From: Bifidobacterium dentium JCM 1195 = DSM 20436
GTDB lineage: Bacteria; Actinomycetota; Actinomycetes; Actinomycetales; Bifidobacteriaceae
Length of the DNA: 64,000 nucleotides
Assembly (NCBI RefSeq): GCF_001042595.1
Contig: NZ_AP012326.1
Coordinates: forward strand, 992,001-1,056,000
Direction: 5' to 3'
Shown: positions 1 to 9,863 of the stretch, in pieces
Layout: every line of letters starts with the position of its first letter
Position numbering within the stretch: position 1 is the stretch's first letter
Notes under the pieces: generated by a model
The model's input: the letters and a program-made list of their open reading frames with translations, nothing else
The model's database searches: none
Told to the model about the DNA's origin: nothing
Translations under genes and position numbers: made by a program

Positions 1-1
1 G

Positions 2-2725
2 GATATGCTGGAATCCATCGCCAACGCCATTGCGGTAGAGGGTATGGAATCGCTGTTGCCGGCGCTCGTCGACGACATGGAATCGGTGCAGGGCATGTTG
101 CCGCCGAATGCGCTGATCATGCTTTCCGATCCGGAAAAACTGCGCAGAGGCGCCGATGATCTGGCCAAAACCGCCAACGAGTTTCTGGCTGCCAGCTGGC
201 ATGTGGCCGCGTCCGGTCATGGTAGTGGTGCGCCCATCACCTTCGATCAGGCGAATTTTCTTGACTTCGAAGAGACCATAACGTCTCTTGCGTTCTCGCA
301 GCATGACGTTTGGAAACTCACCAGTTTCGGTGTGGATTCCAGTCTGCCCGGCCATGTACGAATCGATGCTTCGAATCCAGGCGAATATCGTGGTGACGAA
401 CACAAGGCCGCCTCCGGCATTGAGGGGCTGCTCGCAGCTGGCTATGACGTGACCATCACGGCAGCCGCACAAGGCACGTTGGCCCGCCTGAAACGCGCCA
501 TCAACGAAACCGGCATCACCAACTTCGAGTGCGTGCGATCCCGTGCCATCGACGGATTCGTGGATAATGCGGCGAAAACAGCATTGCTGACCGAGCGTGA
601 CCTGACCGGCCGCACTTCGGCTGCGGGCCAGGCCAAAACCCCGAAGCGCCGGCGCAAGGCCATCGATCTGATGGAACTGAAATCCGGCGATTACGTGGTG
701 CACGAGCAGCACGGCATCGGACGTTTCGTTGAAATGCGTCAACGTACTATCGGTACCGGCGCCAACAAAACCACCCGCGAATATCTGGTCATCGAATATG
801 CGCCGAACAAACGCGGCGCCCCGGCCGACAAACTGTTCATCCCCACCGACCAGCTCGATCAGATCAGCAAGTATATCGGCGCCGAGGCGCCGAAACTCAA
901 CAAACTGGGCGGTTCCGATTGGGCGGCCACCAAAGCCAAGGCACGTAAACACGTGCACGAGATCGCCGAGGATCTGGTCAAACTGTACTCGGCCCGCCAG
1001 CGTACGCCCGGTTACGCCTTCGGCAAAGACACGCCATGGCAAAAGGAACTGGAGGATGCCTTCCCGTATCAGGAGACCGCCGACCAGCTCACCACCATCG
1101 ACGAGGTCAAATCCGACATGGAACGATCCGTACCGATGGATCGTCTCATCTGCGGCGACGTCGGTTTCGGCAAGACGGAGATCGCCGTACGTGCCGCTTT
1201 CAAGGCGGTGCAGGATTCCAAACAGGTGGCCGTGCTCGTACCGACCACGCTGCTGGTGCAACAGCATTTCGAGACGTTCACCGAGCGCTATGAGGGCTTC
1301 CCGGTGAATGTGGCCGCAATGAGCCGATTCCAGACCGCCAAGGAAATCAACGACACCATTACGGGTCTGGAGGACGGCACCGTCGACGTGGTGATCGGCA
1401 CGCATAAGCTGCTCAATCCGAAAATCAAATTCAAGGATCTGGGACTCGTCATCATCGACGAGGAGCAACGGTTCGGCGTCGAGCATAAGGAGACGCTCAA
1501 GGCGTTGCGTACCAATGTGGACGTGCTGAGTCTGTCGGCAACGCCTATTCCACGAACGCTTGAGATGGCCGTCACCGGCATCCGTGAGATGTCCACACTG
1601 GCCACGCCTCCCGAGGATCGTCTGCCGGTGCTCACCTATGTCGGCGCATATGAGGATGCGCAGATCACCGCAGCCGTACGTCGAGAACTGCTACGTGGTG
1701 GCCAGGTCTTCTACGTGCACAATCGTGTGCAGGACATTGCGTCCGTCGCGGCGAAGATTCATGACCTCGTGCCGGAAGCGCATGTCGGCATTGCGCACGG
1801 CAAGATGGGGGAGAAGCAGCTCGATGGCGTGATCCGTGACTTCTGGCATCGTGACATCGATGTGCTGGTATGTACCACGATTATCGAGACTGGTCTTGAT
1901 ATCTCCAACGCAAACACGTTGATCGTCGATCATGCCGATCGTTTCGGTCTCAGTCAGCTGCACCAGCTGCGAGGACGAGTCGGACGCGGCCGTGAACGCG
2001 CCTACGCCTACTTCCTTTATGATCCGGCCAAGCCGATGACCCAGCAGTCGCATGACCGTCTTGCCACCATCGCGCAGAACACGGCGCTCGGTTCCGGTTT
2101 CGACGTGGCCATGAAGGATCTGGAGTTGCGTGGCACCGGTAATCTGCTTGGCGATGAGCAGAGCGGGCATATCGAGGGTGTGGGTTTCGACCTGTATGTG
2201 CGCATGGTCTCCGAGGCCGTGGAACAGTACAAGGAGCCGGAACGCACCGAATCGGTGGCCGTGAGCATCGACCTGCCGATCGAGGCGTCCATTCCGGTCG
2301 ACTATATCGATTCCGACAAGCTACGGCTTGAAGCCTATCGCAAGCTGGCCGCGGCCCGTACGGAAGGCGATCTCGAGGAACTGCGTGACGAGCTTGCCGA
2401 CCGTTATGGCAGGCCGCCGGCCGAATTCGGCGCATTGTTCGACGTGGCTCGATTGCGGGCCAAGGCGCGAAGGCTTGGCATCACCGAGATCATCGCACAG
2501 GGCCGTAATGTGCGTGTGGCCAAGTTCGAGCCGCGTGAATCCGTGCAGCTTCGCATGGCCAGGATCTACAAGGGCATCCAGTACAGACCGGTCACCAAGA
2601 CGTATCTGGTTCCCGCCCCCTTTGCAGGTTCGCTCGGGTCGAAGCCGATGGGCTCCGACGAGGTGGTGCAGTGGACGGATCAACTGTTGGACGACCTCGA
2701 TTGGTCTCCCACCCCTCGCAAGTGA
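2..2725 (+). CDS. mfd: Transcription-repair coupling factor Mfd (5' end outside window)
   Basis: SF2 ATPase that removes RNA polymerase stalled at DNA lesions and recruits the UvrAB excision machinery. The frame is open from the first complete codon at position 2. Family members are about 1150-1200 residues and about 907 are visible here, so the N-terminal quarter is missing and the ATG at 5 is internal. Visible in order: the end of the UvrB-like part, the CarD-like polymerase-binding domain (HEQHGIGRFVEM, about residue 235), Walker A GDVGFGKTE, the DEEQ box (DEEQRFG), motif SATPIPRTLEMA, motif GRVGRGRERAYAYF and the C-terminal TRCF domain. It ends about 120 bp before eno. Its partner uvrB is at 36.6 kb. 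Confidence 0.97.
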   Translation, partial: DMLESIANAIAVEGMESLLPALVDDMESVQGMLPPNALIMLSDPEKLRRGADDLAKTANEFLAASWHVAASGHGSGAPITFDQANFLDFEETITSLAFSQHDVWKLTSFGVDSSLPGHVRIDASNPGEYRGDEHKAASGIEGLLAAGYDVTITAAAQGTLARLKRAINETGITNFECVRSRAIDGFVDNAAKTALLTERDLTGRTSAAGQAKTPKRRRKAIDLMELKSGDYVVHEQHGIGRFVEMRQRTIGTGANKTTREYLVIEYAPNKRGAPADKLFIPTDQLDQISKYIGAEAPKLNKLGGSDWAATKAKARKHVHEIAEDLVKLYSARQRTPGYAFGKDTPWQKELEDAFPYQETADQLTTIDEVKSDMERSVPMDRLICGDVGFGKTEIAVRAAFKAVQDSKQVAVLVPTTLLVQQHFETFTERYEGFPVNVAAMSRFQTAKEINDTITGLEDGTVDVVIGTHKLLNPKIKFKDLGLVIIDEEQRFGVEHKETLKALRTNVDVLSLSATPIPRTLEMAVTGIREMSTLATPPEDRLPVLTYVGAYEDAQITAAVRRELLRGGQVFYVHNRVQDIASVAAKIHDLVPEAHVGIAHGKMGEKQLDGVIRDFWHRDIDVLVCTTIIETGLDISNANTLIVDHADRFGLSQLHQLRGRVGRGRERAYAYFLYDPAKPMTQQSHDRLATIAQNTALGSGFDVAMKDLELRGTGNLLGDEQSGHIEGVGFDLYVRMVSEAVEQYKEPERTESVAVSIDLPIEASIPVDYIDSDKLRLEAYRKLAAARTEGDLEELRDELADRYGRPPAEFGALFDVARLRAKARRLGITEIIAQGRNVRVAKFEPRESVQLRMARIYKGIQYRPVTKTYLVPAPFAGSLGSKPMGSDEVVQWTDQLLDDLDWSPTPRK

Positions 2726-2742
2726 GGATGTCCGCAGATGTA

Positions 2743-2756
2743 TGTGAGCGTTCACA
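2743..2756. promoter_or_regulatory. LacI-family operator upstream of eno
   Basis: TGTGAGCGTTCACA is a near-perfect 14-bp palindrome about 20 bp upstream of the eno -35 box. The same motif, in perfect form, precedes pyk at 39766. Its form matches operators of LacI-type global sugar regulators (AraQ in bifidobacteria). A site upstream of -35 suggests activation, which is inference. Confidence 0.7.
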
Positions 2757-2775
2757 TGATTCGTGTCGGAAAAGT

Positions 2776-2805
2776 TTGCGCTACGTCCACAAAACGCACT
2801 ATTCT
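2776..2805 (+). promoter_or_regulatory. Putative eno promoter
   Basis: TTGCGC (2776-2781) and TATTCT (2800-2805) are separated by 18 bp and lie about 40 bp upstream of the eno start. The operator at 2743 sits just upstream, which supports this as the regulated promoter. Confidence 0.5.
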
Positions 2806-2836
2806 AGGCATTGTCATCACAACCTAACGTTTATAA

Positions 2837-4144
<1,308 letters not shown>

Positions 4145-4173
4145 GACCGCGCTGGTAAGTGCTAATTGAAATG

Positions 4174-4208
4174 CCCGCCGCATCCCTCGTCGAATGCGGC
4201 GGGTATTT
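4174..4208 (+). terminator. Intrinsic terminator after eno
   Basis: CCCGCCGCAT (4174-4183) pairs with ATGCGGCGGG (4194-4203) and is followed by TATTTTC. The hairpin overlaps the 5' extension of the next reading frame, which argues against a divIC start before 4217. Confidence 0.85.
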
Positions 4209-4216
4209 TCATTGCT

Positions 4217-4777
4217 ATGAGTACAAAGACACGCAGGACCGGCAAAGGCAAGTCCAAGGCGAAAGGCACGGCCCGATATAGCAGCGCAGGGCCGATCGCT
4301 TTTTTCTTGTCATTGTTTATCGTGGCGTTGGGGGCCATCCAGTTGGTGTCAACCTTCCATACCTACGCATTGAATCTGGCGGAACTCAACGGGCTGAAAA
4401 AACAGGAGGCGTCGCTGATCGCCCAGAAGCAGGAGCTGGAGAACGACATTGCGAGATGGGATGACAAAGCCTATGTAACGGCTCAGGCCCGCGACCGTCT
4501 TGGATTCGTTTTTCCGGGGGAGCAGGCCATCCGGGTGCAGCATCCCGAAGCCGTGACCGGCGAAAGCGCCGCGAACGCCAATGACGCCTCACAGAGTAAG
4601 TCGCAGAAGACGTCGTTGCCGTGGTATAAGGAGATGGCTTATTCCTTCAAACAGGCCGATCAGGCCGATGACAAGAAGGCGGCTGCAAATGGCGGTACGA
4701 CGGAAAGCAACGGACAGCAAGACGAATCATCCGCAAATACACAGAACAACGACCAATCACAGTCAGGAGCGCAATAG
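4217..4777 (+). CDS. Septum formation initiator DivIC/FtsB family protein
   Basis: Small bitopic divisome protein of the FtsB/DivIC family, which links FtsQ and FtsL in septal peptidoglycan synthesis. It has 186 residues from the ATG at 4217. A basic N-terminus (STKTRRTGKGKSKAKG) precedes one membrane segment (about residues 30-50, IAFFLSLFIVALGAIQLVS). A coiled coil of the family type follows (about 58-85, LKKQEASLIAQKQELENDIA) with the motif ARDRLGFVFPGE. The tail is long, low-complexity and rich in D, N, Q and S, and is probably disordered. The earlier ATG at 4166 falls inside the eno terminator and was rejected. The stop overlaps the Shine-Dalgarno region of the next gene. Confidence 0.9.
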   Translation: MSTKTRRTGKGKSKAKGTARYSSAGPIAFFLSLFIVALGAIQLVSTFHTYALNLAELNGLKKQEASLIAQKQELENDIARWDDKAYVTAQARDRLGFVFPGEQAIRVQHPEAVTGESAANANDASQSKSQKTSLPWYKEMAYSFKQADQADDKKAAANGGTTESNGQQDESSANTQNNDQSQSGAQ

Positions 4778-4779
4778 GA

Positions 4780-5358
4780 GTGACACAGGACATGACGATC
4801 ATCGAACAAGCCGAAACCCTCGCGGCGAAGGTACTGGCCACCCCGGCGACCGATCAGGACATTGACACGGTGAACAAGCAGCTTGGTCGTTACCCGCGAG
4901 GCATGATCGCCGTCGGTGCCCGATGCGCGTGCGGACGCCCACTGGCTGTGGTGACCCGACCGTTGCTGCCTGGGGGAGTGCCCTTCCCTACGACCTGCTA
5001 TCTTACCGGCCCCGAAGCGGTGAAGGCCATTTCCCATATCGAGGCTGAAGGCAGGATGAAGGAATACAACGACCTGCTGGCCGAAGATGCGGAGGTAAAG
5101 GCTCAATATGAGCGGGCTCATGAGCTGTATTTGGCGTTCCGTCACGAGATCGCCAAAGCCGTAGGCGATAGCGAGGAGCATATCGAGGGCACCAGTGCGG
5201 GTGGTATGCCGGTGCGCGTCAAATGTTTGCACGCACTGCTGGCCCAGACGCTGGTTATGGGGCCGGGTGCCAATCCGATCGGTGATCTCGCCCTTCAAGC
5301 CATTCGTGACGAATTCGACCCGAACGTGTGCCGCTGTGCGGTCGATATCGAAGCGTGA
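4780..5358 (+). CDS. DUF501 domain protein
   Basis: Actinobacterial DUF501 protein of unknown function, constantly found between divIC and ppx. It has 192 residues. The cysteine-containing stretch GARCACGRPLAVV, followed by LPGGVPFPTTCYLT, is typical. Towards the C-terminus are VRVKCLHALLAQ and CRCAVDIEA. The conserved Cys/His residues could bind a metal or catalyse a reaction, but no activity is established. The start is GTG at 4780 with AGGAG at 4765-4769; ATG at 4792 is an alternative. It begins 2 bp after divIC ends, so translation is probably coupled. Confidence 0.9.
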   Translation: MTQDMTIIEQAETLAAKVLATPATDQDIDTVNKQLGRYPRGMIAVGARCACGRPLAVVTRPLLPGGVPFPTTCYLTGPEAVKAISHIEAEGRMKEYNDLLAEDAEVKAQYERAHELYLAFRHEIAKAVGDSEEHIEGTSAGGMPVRVKCLHALLAQTLVMGPGANPIGDLALQAIRDEFDPNVCRCAVDIEA

Positions 5359-5391
5359 ACGTAAACCATAGTGAAAACCCAAGGTGAGAAG

Positions 5392-6387
5392 ATGAAGTCT
5401 GTTACCGTTGCCGGCATCGATTGCGGCACGAACTCAATCCGTTTGAAGGTCTCCCGTGTGGATGAGAACGGCGTGGAAGACATCGTGCCCCGCATTCTGC
5501 GCGTAATCCGCCTGGGGCAGGATGTCGACAAGACCCACCGTTTCGCCGATGAGGCGTTGGAACGTGCCTATGCGGCCGCTCGTGAGTTCGCCGGGATATT
5601 GGCTGAACATCCGGTCGATGGCATTCGCTTCGTGGCTACTTCGGCCACTCGCGACGCCGAGAATCGTGAAGAGTTTGAGGATGCCATCGAGCGTATTCTC
5701 GGCGTCCGTCCGGAAGTCATTCCCGGAACGGAAGAAGCCGATCTGAGTTTCCTTGGTGCGACGAGCATCGTACGCAGGGATGTCGAAGCCCCATATCTGG
5801 TGGTCGATCTGGGCGGAGGCTCCACCGAACTGGTGCTGGGCGGTGACGGTGTGACCAAGCCGGTCACGCAGGTGCAGGCGGCCTTCTCCATGAACATCGG
5901 CTCGGTACGCATGACCGAACGCCATCTCAGGAACGATCCGCCGACCGAAGCGCAGATCGACGAAGCCATCCAAGATATCGACGAGCACATCGACGAAGCA
6001 TTCCGGACCGTTCCCGCAGGCAAGGCACGCACCATCATCGGCGTGTCGGGCACGGTGACTACGATGACCGCACTGTCGATGGGGCTGACCGAATACGATC
6101 ATTCCGTGGTCGACGGAGCACGCTGCACCCTTGAGGATGCATTCGCGGTGGATGACAGGTTCCTGCGCATGCCGCGTGAGGAGCGTTTGACTTACAAGAC
6201 CATTCATCCCGGTCGTGTGGATGTGGTCGGTGGTGGTGCGCTGGTGTGGAGTCGCGTGCTCGCCAGGGTTTCCGAGGCGGCGCAGGCCGACCATGGTCAG
6301 GCCATCGATTCCTTCATGGCCAGCGAACATGGCCTGCTTGACGGTATCGTGCTGGATTACGGCACCAGATTGCTTGCTGCGCGCTGA
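5392..6387 (+). CDS. ppx: Ppx/GppA family exopolyphosphatase
   Basis: Member of the ASKHA-fold phosphatases that release phosphate from polyphosphate or hydrolyse pppGpp. It has 331 residues from the ATG at 5392, which is preceded by AAGGTGAG; the upstream GTG at 5371 lacks a ribosome binding site. Visible are the phosphate-1 motif AGIDCGTNSIRL, the phosphate-2/catalytic motif VVDLGGGSTEL and the adenosine-type loop GVSGTVTTMTAL. It is the short form without an HD domain, the usual actinobacterial Ppx1-like type. It follows DUF501 by about 30 bp. Whether polyphosphate or (p)ppGpp is the substrate cannot be read from the sequence. Confidence 0.93.
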   Translation: MKSVTVAGIDCGTNSIRLKVSRVDENGVEDIVPRILRVIRLGQDVDKTHRFADEALERAYAAAREFAGILAEHPVDGIRFVATSATRDAENREEFEDAIERILGVRPEVIPGTEEADLSFLGATSIVRRDVEAPYLVVDLGGGSTELVLGGDGVTKPVTQVQAAFSMNIGSVRMTERHLRNDPPTEAQIDEAIQDIDEHIDEAFRTVPAGKARTIIGVSGTVTTMTALSMGLTEYDHSVVDGARCTLEDAFAVDDRFLRMPREERLTYKTIHPGRVDVVGGGALVWSRVLARVSEAAQADHGQAIDSFMASEHGLLDGIVLDYGTRLLAAR

Positions 6388-6398
6388 CGTGGCATAAT
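6370..6398 (+). promoter_or_regulatory. Putative promoter of tRNA-Leu(UAA)
   Basis: TTGCTT (6370-6375), 17-bp spacer, CATAAT (6393-6398). It overlaps the last codons of ppx and lies 30 bp before the mature tRNA. Confidence 0.55.
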
Positions 6399-6428
6399 AT
6401 CTTCGCATCGTCCTTTCGGGGACGATAT

Positions 6429-6508
6429 GCCTCCATGGCGAAATCGGTATACGCAGTCGACTTAAAATCGACCTCTTCGGATTGTGGGTTCGAGTCCCAC
6501 TGGAGGCA
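6429..6508 (+). tRNA. tRNA-Leu (anticodon UAA)
   Basis: The acceptor strand GCCTCCA (6429-6435) pairs with TGGAGGC (6501-6507), with discriminator A at 6508. The anticodon stem GTCGA/TCGAC encloses the loop CTTAAAA, giving anticodon TAA. A class II variable arm and the T arm GTGGG-TTCGAGT-CCCAC are present. CCA is not encoded. Confidence 0.97.
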
Positions 6509-6590
6509 CGGAAAAGCAGGTGGCAGTGACTCCGAGCCAAGCTGGGCAATGCCATGTGATTGATATCCGCCGATGAATGTGCAATGTGGC

Positions 6591-6620
6591 TCCAACATGG
6601 ATTGGCGTATCCATGTTGGA
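6591..6620. repeat. Perfect 12-bp inverted repeat downstream of tRNA-Leu
   Basis: TCCAACATGGAT and ATCCATGTTGGA with a 6-nt spacer. There is no T-run, so it could be a processing or termination hairpin of the tRNA transcript, or an operator for the following membrane-protein gene. Confidence 0.5.
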
Positions 6621-6695
6621 CTGAATACGAAACATACCGTTATTACACTGACTGGCGTTGATAACCCGTAGATTCCATACGAACGGAAAAATGAC

Positions 6696-7265
6696 ATGAC
6701 GTCGAAAGATACCAGACCAGTAATCGAACAGCCCGCCACCGATATTCCGCTGATGCTGTCGCAGGCAATCATCATCGGCGGGGTGCTTTGCATCGGCGAG
6801 GTGATATGCTCCCCGCTGTACTACACGTTGCTGAAAAGCTCTCTGGCGTTGTTGCCATGGGCTTTGGAAGCATGTTTCATGGCGGTGGCCTTCACCTATG
6901 TCGTCGGTTTCGCGCTGCTGTGGTGCTCCGAGTCGTTCACCTTCAAACTACGCGAGAAATTCCGTGCTTTCGGATACGCCGCCGTGGGACTTATCGGCTA
7001 TGGCGTATGGAGTCTGCTGGTCTTTACCGCAACCATCAATTCCGTATTGGCCAACGTAGGTGAATCCGTGCTCACCAACGGGCAGGTCGGGGCCATTGCG
7101 CTCAATGGCGCGGCATTGGGCTTCATCGCGTTTTTGCTGGCGAAACTGCTGGATGTCGAACTCGCCAATCGCAAGGGCATGGCCATCGCTATGCTCATTG
7201 CGGAAATTGTGGTTGGCCTTGTAGGGCTGCTTATCATGATTCGCATGTTCTCTGTGCTGTACTGA
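6696..7265 (+). CDS. Hypothetical multi-pass membrane protein
   Basis: 189 residues with about five hydrophobic segments (around residues 18-45, 50-75, 90-115, 130-155 and 160-185) and a short soluble N-terminus. I do not recognise a family. The start is ATG at 6696; the ATG at 6691 is out of frame and stops at once, and the ribosome binding site is weak. It lies between tRNA-Leu and the L-serine dehydratase gene. The 38-bp gap to sdaA would allow co-transcription, and a transport-related role is only a guess from that neighbour. Confidence 0.75.
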   Translation: MTSKDTRPVIEQPATDIPLMLSQAIIIGGVLCIGEVICSPLYYTLLKSSLALLPWALEACFMAVAFTYVVGFALLWCSESFTFKLREKFRAFGYAAVGLIGYGVWSLLVFTATINSVLANVGESVLTNGQVGAIALNGAALGFIAFLLAKLLDVELANRKGMAIAMLIAEIVVGLVGLLIMIRMFSVLY

Positions 7266-7303
7266 ATGTCCGGATTCGTACGGCTGTCGTTCAGGAAGGC
7301 AGG

Positions 7304-8767
7304 GTGCTCGTGTTCAGCATTCTTGAAATGTTCAAGATTGGTGTTGGTCCAAGTTCCTCGCATACCGTCGGACCCATGGTCGCGGCTCATGAATTCGTGA
7401 CCGCGCTGGAACGTGACGGTTCCCTCGAACGGGTAGGTCGCGTGCGAACCGTGCTGTATGGATCCTTGGCGCTTACCGGATTGGGGCATGGTACCGATAG
7501 AGCCACAGTGGCCGGGCTGGAAGGCAATATGCCGCAAAGCGTCGATACTGACCATGTGAACACCATTCGGCAGGAATGCGAGCGGTCGGGTGAGCTGTCG
7601 CTGAACGGCACGCATCGTATTCCGTTCGACTACGCGCATGATGTGGTGATGGATGTGTGGCATCGTATGGCGGCCCATCCCAATGGCATGCGATTCCAGG
7701 CCTTCGATGCGTACGACAATCTGATCGAGGAACAGGTTTGGTATTCCATCGGGGGAGGATTCGTCCGTCGAGGATCCGTCGAGGATCCGATGATCGGCAT
7801 CCACGATCGGCCTCCGGCAGGAAGCGCCTTTTCGGAACGGGACGATGATTCTTCCATTGATACCGCCGCAGTACCATATCCCTTCACGACCTGCGACGAG
7901 CTGATCGCATTGTGCGACGAGCATCATATGAACATCGCCGACATGGTGTGGGCCAATGAGACGGCCATGCGTTCGGCGGTGCAGGTGCGCAGCGAGCTGG
8001 ATAACGTGTGGCGTGTGATGCGTCGATGCGTGCAGCATGGCTGCAACACCCTGGAGACGGTGCTTCCCGGCGGGCTCGAAGTGCCGCGCAGGGCACCGAA
8101 GATGTATGCCAGGCTTGCGTCCAACAGCGATGTGCTTGGCAGTGACCGCCGCCGTGCGGATGCCGTACTCGAATCGTCCGATGCGGCATGGGTCGATCTG
8201 TTCGCGCTGGCGGTATCGGAGGAGAATGCCGGCGGCGGCAGAATCGTCACCGCACCCACCAACGGCGCCGCAGGCGTCATACCGGCCGTGCTGCACTACT
8301 ACTGGCATTTCGTCGATCATGCCGGTGAGGAAGGCGTGGTCACCTTTCTGCTTACCGCAGGAGCGATCGGTTATCTGTTCAAACGCAATGCCTCAATCTC
8401 CGGCGCCGAAGTCGGATGCCAAGGGGAGGTCGGAACGGCTTGTTCCATGGCGGCGGCAGGACTGTGTGCCGTGATGGGAGGTACGCCGCGACAGGTTGAG
8501 AACGCCGCCGAAATCGGCATCGAACATAATCTGGGATTGACTTGCGATCCGGTCGGCGGACTTGTGCAGATTCCCTGCATCGAACGCAACGCTATGGCCG
8601 CCAACACCGCCATCAATGCGGTGCGCATGGCCATGTTGGGGGATGGCACGCATATCGTCAGTCTCGATCAGGCCATCAAGACCATGAAGGATACCGGTGA
8701 GGACATGATGGCCAAATATAAGGAGACCTCGAGGGGTGGTCTGGCGGTCAACGTCGTTGAATGCTAG
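7304..8767 (+). CDS. sdaA: L-serine ammonia-lyase (iron-sulfur type)
   Basis: Deaminates L-serine to pyruvate and ammonia; cytoplasmic with an oxygen-sensitive [4Fe-4S] cluster. It has 487 residues as a single chain with the beta domain first (EMFKIGVGPSSSHTVGPM) and the alpha domain after it. Candidate cluster cysteines lie in EVGCQGEVGTACSM, GLTCDPVGG and VQIPCIERN. GTG at 7304 is taken as the start, with AGGAAGG at 7293-7299; GTG at 7310 has better spacing and would remove only two residues. Both are compatible with the family N-terminus. There is no visible partner gene. Confidence 0.95.
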   Translation: MLVFSILEMFKIGVGPSSSHTVGPMVAAHEFVTALERDGSLERVGRVRTVLYGSLALTGLGHGTDRATVAGLEGNMPQSVDTDHVNTIRQECERSGELSLNGTHRIPFDYAHDVVMDVWHRMAAHPNGMRFQAFDAYDNLIEEQVWYSIGGGFVRRGSVEDPMIGIHDRPPAGSAFSERDDDSSIDTAAVPYPFTTCDELIALCDEHHMNIADMVWANETAMRSAVQVRSELDNVWRVMRRCVQHGCNTLETVLPGGLEVPRRAPKMYARLASNSDVLGSDRRRADAVLESSDAAWVDLFALAVSEENAGGGRIVTAPTNGAAGVIPAVLHYYWHFVDHAGEEGVVTFLLTAGAIGYLFKRNASISGAEVGCQGEVGTACSMAAAGLCAVMGGTPRQVENAAEIGIEHNLGLTCDPVGGLVQIPCIERNAMAANTAINAVRMAMLGDGTHIVSLDQAIKTMKDTGEDMMAKYKETSRGGLAVNVVEC

Positions 8768-8818
8768 TTTGAATTAGTGCTAATCTAAGTGGCATTGTGT
8801 TTTTCAAGGAGGTTCATC

Positions 8819-9226
8819 ATGGCATCTGAAATGCCTACCGCAACCGGCGAATTCGGCGATCGTCCGGCGTTCGAGTTCCCGTCCGAGACCGCCCCGGCCG
8901 GTCTGAAGGTCGTGGAGCTGTTCGAAGGCAACGGGCCGATGGTCCGCCGCGGCGATACCGTTACCGTGAACTACCATGGTGTGGTCTGGGGCAAGGACAC
9001 TCCGTTCGATTCCAGTTTCGACCGTCATCAGCCGGCCAGCTTCGGCATTGGCGTGGGGCAGGTCATCAAGGGCTGGGATCAGACCGTTCCGGGGCATAAT
9101 GTCGGCTCCCGCCTTATGGTCTCCATTCCGCCGGAGTATGGTTACGGCTCTCGTGGCGTGCCACAGGCCGGTATCGGTGGTGACGACACCTTGGTGTTCG
9201 TAATCGACATCATCTCCACCCGCTGA
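8819..9226 (+). CDS. FKBP-type peptidyl-prolyl cis-trans isomerase
   Basis: Proline isomerase and folding helper; cytoplasmic since no signal peptide is seen. It has 135 residues with one FKBP domain. Signature segments are GDTVTVNYHGVVW, PFDSSF, FGIGVGQVIKGWD, GSRLMVSIPPEYGYG and DDTLVFVIDI, which form the active-site pocket. The ATG at 8819 follows a perfect AAGGAGG (8806-8812); the longer frame from 8789 would place the ribosome binding site inside the gene. It is followed by greA about 40 bp later, and both probably belong to one transcript ending at the terminator at 9781. Confidence 0.96.
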   Translation: MASEMPTATGEFGDRPAFEFPSETAPAGLKVVELFEGNGPMVRRGDTVTVNYHGVVWGKDTPFDSSFDRHQPASFGIGVGQVIKGWDQTVPGHNVGSRLMVSIPPEYGYGSRGVPQAGIGGDDTLVFVIDIISTR

Positions 9227-9266
9227 CAACCGGGTATCATTCTTCCAAGGTCAAGGAGGACGCAAT

Positions 9267-9746
9267 ATGGCCGAAGAAAAGACGCTGCTGCTCACGCAGG
9301 AAGCCTATGACAAGATGAAAGAAGAGCTCGCTTGGCGTGAAGGCGAGTATCGTGACGAAATTCTCTCCAAGGTCTCCGCGGCTCGTGCCGAAGGCGATCT
9401 GAGTGAAAACGGCGGCTATCAGGCGGCTCGTGAGGCTCAGCGTGTAAATCAGGGCCGTATCGACGAGCTGACCGTCAAATTGCGCAATGCGAAGATCCTG
9501 ACCGCCCCCAAGGAGGGTGAGGTCGGCGATGGCTCCGTGGTGACGCTTGAACTCAACGGCCGTGAATTGGTCTATGTGCTGGGAACGCGCGATCTTTCCA
9601 TCGCCACCGACTATGACATCATCAGTCCGGAATCGCCGATCGGTGCGGCCATCAATGGTGCGCATGCCGGCGATACCGTGTCGTACACGGCTCCGAACGG
9701 CCGCGAGATTTCCGTGACCATCAAGGACGCCAAGCCGCTCGTCTGA
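9267..9746 (+). CDS. greA: Transcription elongation factor GreA
   Basis: Binds the secondary channel of RNA polymerase and stimulates cleavage of backtracked RNA. It has 159 residues, the normal size. The N-terminal coiled coil carries the acidic tip (RAEGDLSENGGYQAAREAQ), and the C-terminal FKBP-like domain carries SPESPIGAAINGAHAGD. AAGGAGG precedes the ATG. The conserved DLSEN tip residues are intact, so cleavage activity is expected. Confidence 0.97.
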   Translation: MAEEKTLLLTQEAYDKMKEELAWREGEYRDEILSKVSAARAEGDLSENGGYQAAREAQRVNQGRIDELTVKLRNAKILTAPKEGEVGDGSVVTLELNGRELVYVLGTRDLSIATDYDIISPESPIGAAINGAHAGDTVSYTAPNGREISVTIKDAKPLV

Positions 9747-9780
9747 ATGCGGTGAGCACGTCGCCAATGTGATGTACGAA

Positions 9781-9819
9781 GAGCGGGTCCCGTCGAAACA
9801 TGACGGAACCCGCTCCTTT
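9781..9819. terminator. Terminator between greA and the convergent hlyIII-type gene
   Basis: GAGCGGGTCCCGTC (9781-9794) pairs with GACGGAACCCGCTC (9802-9815), followed by CTTTA. It lies between convergent genes and could work in both directions. Confidence 0.8.
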
Positions 9820-9863
9820 AGTATGTGCAGCCGTCATACGGCCACTGGCCACGAACCGGCAGG